In this document: positions 34,566-40,780 of the stretch, in pieces
Layout: each line of letters begins with the position of its first letter
Numbering within the stretch: position 1 is the first letter of the stretch
NCBI RefSeq assembly: GCF_000760295.1
Contig: NZ_JNBA01000013.1
Location: forward strand, 1 to 40,780
Length of the DNA: 40,780 bases
Direction of reading: 5' to 3'
DNA from: Prochlorococcus sp. MIT 0701
Lineage (GTDB): Bacteria; Cyanobacteriota; Cyanobacteriia; PCC-6307; Cyanobiaceae
Position numbers and translations under genes: made by a program
Notes under the pieces: model-generated
Databases searched by the model: none
What the model was told of the DNA's origin: nothing
Seen by the model: the letters and a program-made list of their open reading frames with translations, nothing else

Positions 34566-36722
34566 TTAAAACGCTGAGGCCACCATGCTGAAGGAGCCGC
34601 TGGCTCTACCACTGACCCAAAGCCGCCCTGCAGTGTGTTGTACCAACCATCGCCGCTCAAGAGAGGTTGGTACAAAGCCAAGCCATACCCCTGTCAAACC
34701 CTCTGATTTGACTAAAGGTTGACGCTCCACGCCATCCAAACCCTGACGATCGCGCCAACTCCAATAGGCCTGACGCGTTGGCAGCAGATGCCAACGCAAA
34801 CGACCAGCTCTCAACTGCAAACTCTGCTCTGCTGCAGCGATTGGTCTCACCTCCAGGCCAGGACTGACTAACCGCTGTCCAACCTGCAAAGGCATCACGC
34901 CCTGATGCTCAGCCAGCACGGTATGGGCCAGATTTCGCCAACAGGACGCCGCCTCACTGGCAACCGGATCCAAGACCATCGCCCAATCAAGACGGGCATG
35001 GCCAAACGCTTCACTCAACCGACGAGCCTGCCAACAGCTACGACCATCTCCATGAGTACTAACCAAAACCGCCCGCCCACGATGCCTAGCTAGTAACCAT
35101 TGCCGACTGCGCTGATGCACCACCACGAATCCATCGCCCATCTGTACAACAGCCTGCGATAACGAACAAACCAACAACGCAACCACTCCCCAGTGACGCC
35201 AGTAACGCAATCCCGTTACCAACCAAGGCAGCAATCCCAACACCAACAAAAGCACCAACCAAGGCTGGGGATGACCGGTGAACAACTGCGCCATTGGCCA
35301 AGTGCAGATCCAACGCACCAGAGCAATCAATAACCCAGCCAAATGCTGGATCGGCCAACTGATCCAGTTCAGCAATGGAGTCAGCAAACCAGCAGGCAAG
35401 AGCAAACACAACCAGGCCAACGCCATCGCTGAGAGGGTGAGTAGCACCAACAAAGGAGCAACCAGCAGATTCGCCAATAGGGCATAGACAGGAGTGGATC
35501 CAAAATGGACAATCTGTAGTGGCATCGTCCAGACGATTGCGACCAAAGGAATAGCCAGCGCCGGTGCCAACCCTCGAAGCCATGTAGGTAGACGCTTGGA
35601 TAGAGCCTGCTCTAGGGGCCCTGCTGTGACGACCAATCCGGCCGTAGCTGCCGCACTCAATTGAAAACCAATCGAACGCGCCCAGGCGGGATTCACCAAC
35701 AGCATCAGCACCAACGTCGCTAGCAACACCCCTAGAGGACGACTGCGGCCTCCGCCCTCGTTGATCAACAACACCGTGCTACCCATCAACACAGCTCTCA
35801 CAACCGACGGTTGTGGTCCGGCCAGCATCAAAAAGCTGATCAATGCCGTTGCAGCAAACGTCAAACGAAAGGGCCTTGGCAGCAACCGAGCAATCCCCAG
35901 CGACGCTCCCAACAGCACAGAAAGATGAAAGCCCGAAGCCGCCAAGGCATGGGAAAGGCCAGCAACGCGGAACGCCTTAACCAAATCAAGCGGCAGATCA
36001 ACTTGGGCACGACCCAGAACCAAAGCCGCCAGCAATCCGCCCGAACGTGGACCGGCCAGTTGCTGTAAGCGCATGGCGACCTGACGACGAGCATCGGCGA
36101 TGGGCGTCCAGGGACGTTCCAACACCTCCACCTGATCACCCCAAAATTGGCTCCAACTTCCCTGCTGCTGAAGCCGCTCCGCTGGCCCAGGCAGTAGCGA
36201 ATGAGGCCCTAGAGCCGGAGCGCGCAACAGACCATGCACACGGATTCGCCAACCCTGCTGCAAAAGCCGAGGGCAAGGTCGTAGCTGAACTTCACTACGG
36301 CCATGCCTCGGCAGGCCATTGATCCGGTTCACCGCCAACAATGCACGGCAACTATCAACCACAAACCTGCTATCACGAAGCAATCGACTATCACTCAGCA
36401 GCCGGCCTTCGATGCTGCTGCGAAGCGGTAGGCGCGATGAATGATCAAAAGAATCGCCACTCGCCAACAAACGCACAGGGTCCAAAGGTCCCGGCCTCGG
36501 CTGCCCCCACCAGCAAGCCCATGCCAACAACAATGGCAACATCAACGCCAATGCTGTAGACCTGCTTTGGGTAATGCCGAGACGAATCAAGCAGAAACGA
36601 GCCGTAATCAGCAACACCAGAGCAACGACAACCATTGCCTGAGAAGGAAAGGGCTGGGCACCAAGCACTAGTGCTGTCAGGGCCAAACCTGCAACAAGCA
36701 AAGGCGAAGAAAACCCTCGCAA
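34566..36722 (-). CDS. comEC: ComEC/Rec2 DNA-uptake channel protein
   Basis: A 718-residue polytopic protein for single-stranded DNA passage across the inner membrane in natural transformation. The N-terminal part has two to three helices and a DUF4131-type OB-like domain (residues about 100-200). The competence domain follows, with GLLAALVLGRAQVDLP, GLSHALAASGFHLSVLLGA and FLMLAGPQPSVVRAVLMG and many helices. The C-terminus (from about residue 545) is a degenerate metallo-beta-lactamase-like domain. The start is TTG 36722; ATG at residue 30 would cut the first helix. No other com gene is nearby, so competence cannot be concluded. Confidence 0.88.
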   Translation of the reverse strand: MRGFSSPLLVAGLALTALVLGAQPFPSQAMVVVALVLLITARFCLIRLGITQSRSTALALMLPLLLAWACWWGQPRPGPLDPVRLLASGDSFDHSSRLPLRSSIEGRLLSDSRLLRDSRFVVDSCRALLAVNRINGLPRHGRSEVQLRPCPRLLQQGWRIRVHGLLRAPALGPHSLLPGPAERLQQQGSWSQFWGDQVEVLERPWTPIADARRQVAMRLQQLAGPRSGGLLAALVLGRAQVDLPLDLVKAFRVAGLSHALAASGFHLSVLLGASLGIARLLPRPFRLTFAATALISFLMLAGPQPSVVRAVLMGSTVLLINEGGGRSRPLGVLLATLVLMLLVNPAWARSIGFQLSAAATAGLVVTAGPLEQALSKRLPTWLRGLAPALAIPLVAIVWTMPLQIVHFGSTPVYALLANLLVAPLLVLLTLSAMALAWLCLLLPAGLLTPLLNWISWPIQHLAGLLIALVRWICTWPMAQLFTGHPQPWLVLLLVLGLLPWLVTGLRYWRHWGVVALLVCSLSQAVVQMGDGFVVVHQRSRQWLLARHRGRAVLVSTHGDGRSCWQARRLSEAFGHARLDWAMVLDPVASEAASCWRNLAHTVLAEHQGVMPLQVGQRLVSPGLEVRPIAAAEQSLQLRAGRLRWHLLPTRQAYWSWRDRQGLDGVERQPLVKSEGLTGVWLGFVPTSLERRWLVQHTAGRLWVSGRASGSFSMVASAF

Positions 36723-36848
36723 ATAAACTCAAACGACTATCTCGAGAATTCCCCTCTCTGCGCTTCGCAGTCTGCAGAGTTCGAGGAAGACCCTTTCAAA
36801 GGATCTCCCTAAGAAGGGCTCTAGCCCTGAACCCAAAAGCCTAAAACC

Positions 36849-37877
36849 CTATTTCCAACCGGATTGAGCCATCAACTGAATCGCCTTGGCATTATTGGCT
36901 CCGAGCTGGTTAATCGTGACCCGATCGGGGCGGAAAGTGCCGAACTTTTTGAGTTCTAACGACGTTCCATAGCCATTCAACGGATGTTCATAGGTGGGGC
37001 CAGCCATGCCTTGACTGCCATCGGGGGAAGCAAGAAATTCGAGCAGCTGAATCGCCTCCTTCTTATTCTTTGCATACCTAGCCAACCCACCAGCACTGAC
37101 ATTGACGTGGGCGGGATCAGGTGTGATAACCGTGAGCGAATTAGCAAGAGCCTTGTCTTTCGATCCGCTCACACCAGCACGCATCCGCGCAACATAGTAG
37201 TGATTAACGATGCCAACGCCACAGATGCCTTGTGAGACAGCACGAGCCAGGGAGACATCTCCTCCAAAGTAAGGCTGGGAAACGTTAGAGACCATTCCCT
37301 GCAACCAACTCTTGGTTGCCGCCTCACCGCGCAACACAAGCTGATCAGCGACTAAAGATTGGTTGTAGACGTTGTTGCGCTTGCGTAGACACACCTTCCC
37401 TTTAAGTGAGGGGCTAGCCAGATCGGCATAAGTGCGAATACTGCCAACGTTCACCTTCGATGGATTGGCAACAATCACCCGCACGCGACGGGTCAGGCCA
37501 TACCAACGGCCTTGCGGATCGCGATAGGCACTAGGGACTTCGCTATCCAATTGTGCTGAGCGCGAAGGTTGCAAAAGACCCTCTTTTGCTGCATTACTAA
37601 TCCGTGCCGCATCAACAAGGATGATCACATCTGCCTGAGAGTTTGCCCCCTCTCGTTTAAGACGCTCTACCAATGAAATACCAGAAGATTCGATCAGCCG
37701 AACCTTGATCCCTGTTTGCTCAGAAAATTTCTTATAAATTTGACGATCAGTGTTGTAGTGCCGACCTGAATAAACACGTACTTCTCGAGCATTCGCAACA
37801 CCGTTTTGGCTGAATCCAGTGCCAAGGGCGAGAACGACCGCCAAGCCTGAATACGTAAGACGCGCCTTCAAACCCAT
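36849..37877 (-). CDS. futA: Iron(III) ABC transporter substrate-binding protein (FutA/IdiA)
   Basis: A periplasmic ferric-iron-binding protein of 342 residues from ATG 37877. A signal peptide (LTYSGLAVVLALGTGFSQ, cut near ANA-RE) is followed by REVRVYSGRHYNTDRQIYKK. The Tyr pair in NHYYVARM and the Arg/Tyr residues near GRHY are the family's iron ligands. In cyanobacteria such proteins feed FutB/FutC, or protect photosystem II as IdiA. It is divergent from piuC, with 149 bp between them, a pairing expected of iron-responsive genes. The permease and ATPase are not in the window. Confidence 0.94.
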   Translation of the reverse strand: MGLKARLTYSGLAVVLALGTGFSQNGVANAREVRVYSGRHYNTDRQIYKKFSEQTGIKVRLIESSGISLVERLKREGANSQADVIILVDAARISNAAKEGLLQPSRSAQLDSEVPSAYRDPQGRWYGLTRRVRVIVANPSKVNVGSIRTYADLASPSLKGKVCLRKRNNVYNQSLVADQLVLRGEAATKSWLQGMVSNVSQPYFGGDVSLARAVSQGICGVGIVNHYYVARMRAGVSGSKDKALANSLTVITPDPAHVNVSAGGLARYAKNKKEAIQLLEFLASPDGSQGMAGPTYEHPLNGYGTSLELKKFGTFRPDRVTINQLGANNAKAIQLMAQSGWK

Positions 37878-37913
37878 TGCCAACAAACCATTAACGTTGC
37901 AAGCCTCACCCTA

Positions 37914-37927
37914 TTGAGAGCACTCAA
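37914..37927. promoter_or_regulatory. Inverted repeat in the futA-piuC divergent promoter region
   Basis: TTGAG-AGCA-CTCAA is a perfect 5-bp inverted repeat with a four-base spacer, 37 bp upstream of the futA ATG. A Fur-type operator would be expected between these two genes, but this sequence does not match the classical GATAATGATAATCATTATC box. It may be a regulator site or chance. Confidence 0.35.
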
Positions 37928-38026
37928 AACCTCCTTGCGCATTCCATACCAGCCGCTGTAACAAATGATGCGCTCACGACCCAAGAGGCTCAACGCTCTG
38001 ATGATGGGATTTCCTCAGCAATCTCT

Positions 38027-38692
38027 ATGGAGCCCCTGACCCATCCATTGCTTGATGAGGCAACTGTGAGCCAATTGCGTGCAACTCTCTTGGCCGACGA
38101 AACCTCATGGCAGGACGGACGTAAAACAGCGGGATATCAAGCCGCCGCAGTCAAGAACAACCTCCAACTGGATCGCAACTCAAAAACCGCCAAAGAAAAC
38201 AGCCAACTGGTGATTAAGCAGCTTGAATCGGATCCGCTTGTGAAGAGCTTTGCCTTGCCAAGGCACATCCACGGGGTGATGTTCAGTCGATCCGGTATGG
38301 GCCAGGGCTATGGAATGCATGTCGACAATGCTTACATGAGCTCGGGACGAAGCGACCTCTCCTTCACGCTGTTTCTCAACGAGCCAGAAAGTTACGACGG
38401 AGGAGCTCTGTGCATTCAAACCTTGCAAGACAGCAAGCAAGTGAAGCTGCCAGCTGGCCAGGTGATCATTTATCCCAGCACAAGCCTGCATGCAGTGGAA
38501 ACAGTCACTGCTGGTGAGCGGCTGGTTTGTGTTGGCTGGATCCAGAGCTATATCAGCAGCAATGAAGACCGCACCATTCTGTTTGGCCTCAATGCTGGTG
38601 CCCGCGCCCTTCTTGCCGAGCATGGCCGTTCACCAGAACTGGACTTGATTTTTCAGGCCTACACCAACCTGCTCAGGCGCCTCGGCGACTGA
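38027..38692 (+). CDS. piuC: Fe(II)/2-oxoglutarate-dependent PKHD-type hydroxylase
   Basis: A 221-residue PiuC-family dioxygenase. The metal triad is His98-x-Asp100 in GMHVDNAYM and His155 in STSLHAVETV, with Arg165 (TAGERLVCVGW) placed to bind 2-oxoglutarate. The substrate is unknown; in other bacteria PiuC is iron-regulated and linked to siderophore receptors. The start ATG 38027 gives the usual length. It is divergent from futA, which supports an iron-starvation role. A small hairpin (GATACC/GGTATC) lies at 38707-38724 just after the stop. Confidence 0.92.
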   Translation: MEPLTHPLLDEATVSQLRATLLADETSWQDGRKTAGYQAAAVKNNLQLDRNSKTAKENSQLVIKQLESDPLVKSFALPRHIHGVMFSRSGMGQGYGMHVDNAYMSSGRSDLSFTLFLNEPESYDGGALCIQTLQDSKQVKLPAGQVIIYPSTSLHAVETVTAGERLVCVGWIQSYISSNEDRTILFGLNAGARALLAEHGRSPELDLIFQAYTNLLRRLGD

Positions 38693-38785
38693 AGCCAGAG
38701 TCATTTGATACCAAGCCAGGTATCGAATCGCCAAACAATGGCGGCGTGGAGGCGTCAAAATGAATCTCAAAATGAGCCGATCAGC

Positions 38786-39034
38786 ATGAGCAAAAAGTCT
38801 CCCGTAGCAATATTTCTTGCAGCTTCTGCTCTGCTGGCGGCAAACGCACTACAGCCAAATCTGAGTCACGCTGGTGAAGGAGGTGAAGGTGATATGGGAG
38901 GACTGAAAGAGTGGACCACTGATCAAGACATCGATGCTGAAAGCAAACCTGATGAAGATGCGAAGAAAGCTGCCAAAAAGGCAAAGAAATCTAATATTTG
39001 CGTCCCGATCGGCGAAGGAGAAAACTGCTGGTGA
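38786..39034 (+). CDS. Small exported charged protein of unknown function
   Basis: An 82-residue product from ATG 38786. It has a signal peptide (KKSPVAIFLAASALLAANAL, cut near SHA-GE), a Gly/Glu-rich start (GEGGEGDMGG), a Lys/Ala/Asp helical middle (EDAKKAAKKAKKSN), and a C-terminal ICVPIGEGENCW with two Cys that could pair. The frame extends upstream to 38705, but the signal peptide marks the real start. A strong terminator follows at 39096. It lies between piuC and the porin. I do not recognise a function. Confidence 0.75.
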   Translation: MSKKSPVAIFLAASALLAANALQPNLSHAGEGGEGDMGGLKEWTTDQDIDAESKPDEDAKKAAKKAKKSNICVPIGEGENCW

Positions 39035-39095
39035 ACCTATTCTGAAATAGTTTTCACGAACACCGCTCTAAACGAAGACAAACAAGCTCAATCCC

Positions 39096-39127
39096 AGGCT
39101 TCTTCTAATCAGGAAGAAGCCTTTTTT
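39096..39127 (+). terminator. Factor-independent terminator
   Basis: A perfect 10-bp stem (AGGCTTCTTC at 39096-39105, GAAGAAGCCT at 39113-39122) with a seven-base loop is followed by six Ts. It lies 62 bp after the small exported-protein gene and ends that transcript. No gene is seen between it and the porin terminator. Confidence 0.9.
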
Positions 39128-39307
39128 ATTAAGGCTAATAAAACTAATCTGCTCAGAAAAGAGACAATAATACTAACCCTAAAGAAAGAAGGGGCCCATA
39201 GTTTCCTATCACTCTGATCGTGGATCTATTGATAAAAGAACAAGAGCTTGTTTGCGTGATGAAGTGTTCTGCTTTGCTCTCTTCAGCATTGAATGACTGC
39301 AAAAGAC

Positions 39308-39335
39308 AAAAAAAGACGCCCGCTTGAGGGGCGCC
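39308..39335 (-). terminator. Factor-independent terminator of the porin gene
   Basis: On the minus strand a 7-bp stem (GGCGCCC with GGGCGTC, one G-T pair) and a seven-base loop are followed by seven Ts, 48 bp after the porin stop. With the plus-strand terminator at 39096 it insulates two converging transcripts. Confidence 0.85.
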
Positions 39336-39382
39336 TTGATGTTCTGACGAACCAGGGAAGAAAATCCCCTCCCTAGCTCAGA

Positions 39383-40780
39383 TCAGAACTTAAATGTTGT
39401 TTGAACGAGGCCACCGAAGGTACCGAAAGTATCAGCACCGGCGCCACCATGCTCTACATCTGAACCTGTTTCCTGTCCGAACGGACGGCTCAGGTAGAAA
39501 ACAGCTGGTGTCACAGAAATGTTGTCTGTGACCTGGAACTTGTACCACAGCTCAAACGCCATGTTGCCGTCATCAGGGGTGTCACCGCCCTTCATCTGAG
39601 TCACCCACTGAAGCTCAGAGACCGCAGCGCCAAGGGTATTGCCCTGAAGGAAGGCATCCTTCCACATCATGCCTGCGAACCAAGCCATGCTTTGGCTACG
39701 TGTGCTATCAGACAGATCTACGCCATCAGGCCCATCATCTGGCAGGTTGTAAGAAGTGAAGTCGTAACCAACACTGAAGGAAGGGATAAAACCTGGCTCA
39801 TCAGGCTGCCAAAAAGCTCTAAACGCAACTCCATTGGAATCAGCGCCACAAGAACTTGTACCTATGCACTTGCTATAGACACTGGCACCACCATCTGTTG
39901 TACCAAAGCCTTGAGTCATGCCTTGTTGGGTGTAGGCATAAGCAGCAGAAACTTGCCACTGAGGGTTGCCGTAATCGACCTTGGCAAGGAACTTACCTTT
40001 GGAGTTTCCGTTACCAACACCACCTTCTGAAGGATCACCTTTGTAGCCATATTTGGCCACATAGTTGGCACTAATACCAAACCTGGCATCCATCGGATCG
40101 TCGACTTGCGACTTCCAAGCCAAACCTAAGCCTTGCCCTGTGCTGGCTCCATAAACTCCGTAGTTACCACCCAACTTGAATGCTTTCAAGATTGGCTGAT
40201 AAAGCGATGGAGCACTACCAAGCATGTAGTAGTTTTCAATCTTGGCACCAACCCAAGCAGTGAAGCTGTCACCAATGGGGAAGGTGTACCAGAGCTTGTC
40301 AACTTTAACGACATCTTGATTGTTATTGGCAACATTCAAGTAGGCGGGCTTCACGTAACCCTTGCCACCAAATGCGCTATCTGCAAAGTTGCCTGTCTTC
40401 AGGCGAGTATAGAGAAGATCCTTACCCGTAAAACTGGTGTTCAGATCTAACTGCAGAGTGTAGTTAAACGAAACTGCGTCAGTGCCAAGGTAATCACCAT
40501 CATCATCTGTAAGGTCATCGGTCTCGTCACCGGTATAGCTGGTTCCGCCAAGCACCATATGGGCCTTACCGTTCAGCTTGGTGGTGGTGGAGAACTGAGT
40601 GGCTTCTAGTTCACCAACGCGGGCCTCAAGGCCATCAACACGGCCCTTGAGGATTGCGAGCTCCTGCTCGAATTCCTGCAGCAAGCGACGCAGTTCGTCG
40701 GTAACTTCAGTGATGCGATCGAGGCAGGCATTCAATAGAGCAGCCGCTTCAAAGCGGGTCATTGCTCTGTTGCCGAGGTA
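39383..40780 (-). CDS. Outer-membrane porin, SomA/iron-uptake-porin type (N-terminus outside window)
   Basis: The frame is open to the right edge, so 465 C-terminal residues are visible. They begin inside the S-layer-homology domain (YLGNRAMTRFEAAALLNACL), which binds the peptidoglycan-linked polymer. A coiled coil follows (VTDELRRLLQEFEQELAILK to ARVGELEATQF). The rest is a beta-barrel of alternating strands ending in the typical C-terminal Phe (GGLVQTTFKF). This is the layout of cyanobacterial SomA/SomB porins, several of which carry inorganic ions including iron. The nearby futA and piuC fit an iron role here, but that is inference. Confidence 0.92.
   Translation of the reverse strand, partial: YLGNRAMTRFEAAALLNACLDRITEVTDELRRLLQEFEQELAILKGRVDGLEARVGELEATQFSTTTKLNGKAHMVLGGTSYTGDETDDLTDDDGDYLGTDAVSFNYTLQLDLNTSFTGKDLLYTRLKTGNFADSAFGGKGYVKPAYLNVANNNQDVVKVDKLWYTFPIGDSFTAWVGAKIENYYMLGSAPSLYQPILKAFKLGGNYGVYGASTGQGLGLAWKSQVDDPMDARFGISANYVAKYGYKGDPSEGGVGNGNSKGKFLAKVDYGNPQWQVSAAYAYTQQGMTQGFGTTDGGASVYSKCIGTSSCGADSNGVAFRAFWQPDEPGFIPSFSVGYDFTSYNLPDDGPDGVDLSDSTRSQSMAWFAGMMWKDAFLQGNTLGAAVSELQWVTQMKGGDTPDDGNMAFELWYKFQVTDNISVTPAVFYLSRPFGQETGSDVEHGGAGADTFGTFGGLVQTTFKF

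Noticed and set aside
34394..34681. 95-codon minus-strand frame spanning tRNA-Ser
   Set aside because: It overlaps the comEC 3' end and reads straight through the tRNA gene; the peptide is translated tRNA.
36723..36848. Terminator between futA and comEC
   Set aside because: Two short palindromes exist (AGGGCT/AGCCCT and GATCCTTT/AAAGGGTC), but neither is followed by a T-run on the minus strand.

Overview
The window is chromosomal DNA of a marine picocyanobacterium. It most resembles a low-light, large-genome Prochlorococcus (LLIV, MIT9303/9313-like) or a close marine Synechococcus. That placement is inference from three things: the gene set (ClpR/ClpP3, an iron-uptake porin of SomA type, FutA-PiuC, a PIN/TRAM protein, a luminal pentapeptide-repeat protein), tightly packed genes of intermediate GC with many GTG/TTG starts, and a double-glycine-leader peptide gene. 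Most of the window is ordinary core genome.

Layout. 1-3992: the end of a coiled-coil protein, then on the minus strand trpC, a dihydrolipoamide dehydrogenase, a SpoU-family RNA methyltransferase and a small conserved protein. 4028-5647: a 1.5 kb mini-island at the 3' end of tRNA-Leu(CAG). A 29-bp copy of the tRNA 3' end marks its far edge. Inside are a RiPP-type precursor with a duplicated core, a perfect 17-bp hairpin, a small secreted-protein gene broken by a stop codon, and a tRNA-like T-arm. 5806-10209: murA, tRNA-Leu(CAA), argD, folC and a pentapeptide-repeat protein. 10221-13850: an FAD-linked oxidase, a cytosine-deaminase-like amidohydrolase and a DUF4359 protein (minus strand), then tRNA-His(GTG).

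14157-19270 is a cell-envelope and division cluster: miaB, ddl, a small membrane protein, ftsQ, ftsZ. The SRP RNA (ffs) lies antisense just after ftsZ. 19425-26345 holds panB, hemW (overlapping panB tail to tail by 125 bp), PIN/TRAM, clpR-clpP3, ilvC, cbiB and a small secreted protein. 26356-28378 is a polysaccharide locus: an intact sugar-phosphate transferase beside a glycosyltransferase pseudogene with one frameshift and one amber codon. 28469-32464 holds a small conserved protein and a fused 5-oxoprolinase. 32574-36722 holds a DUF4912 protein, an AT-rich TVP38-type membrane protein, tRNA-Ser(CGA) and comEC. 36849-40780 is an iron-related block: futA divergent from piuC, a small exported protein, and the C-terminal part of a porin running off the right edge.

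Functional links. murA, ddl, ftsQ and ftsZ serve peptidoglycan synthesis and septation. clpR and clpP3 form one mixed protease core. futA, piuC and the porin fit outer-membrane-to-periplasm iron acquisition. The 5-oxoprolinase and the amidohydrolase suggest recycling of organic nitrogen. The parts most worth a second look are the tRNA-Leu mini-island, the doubly broken glycosyltransferase, and two genes (cbiB and DUF4359) whose conserved or hydrophobic N-termini lie upstream of any ATG, GTG or TTG.
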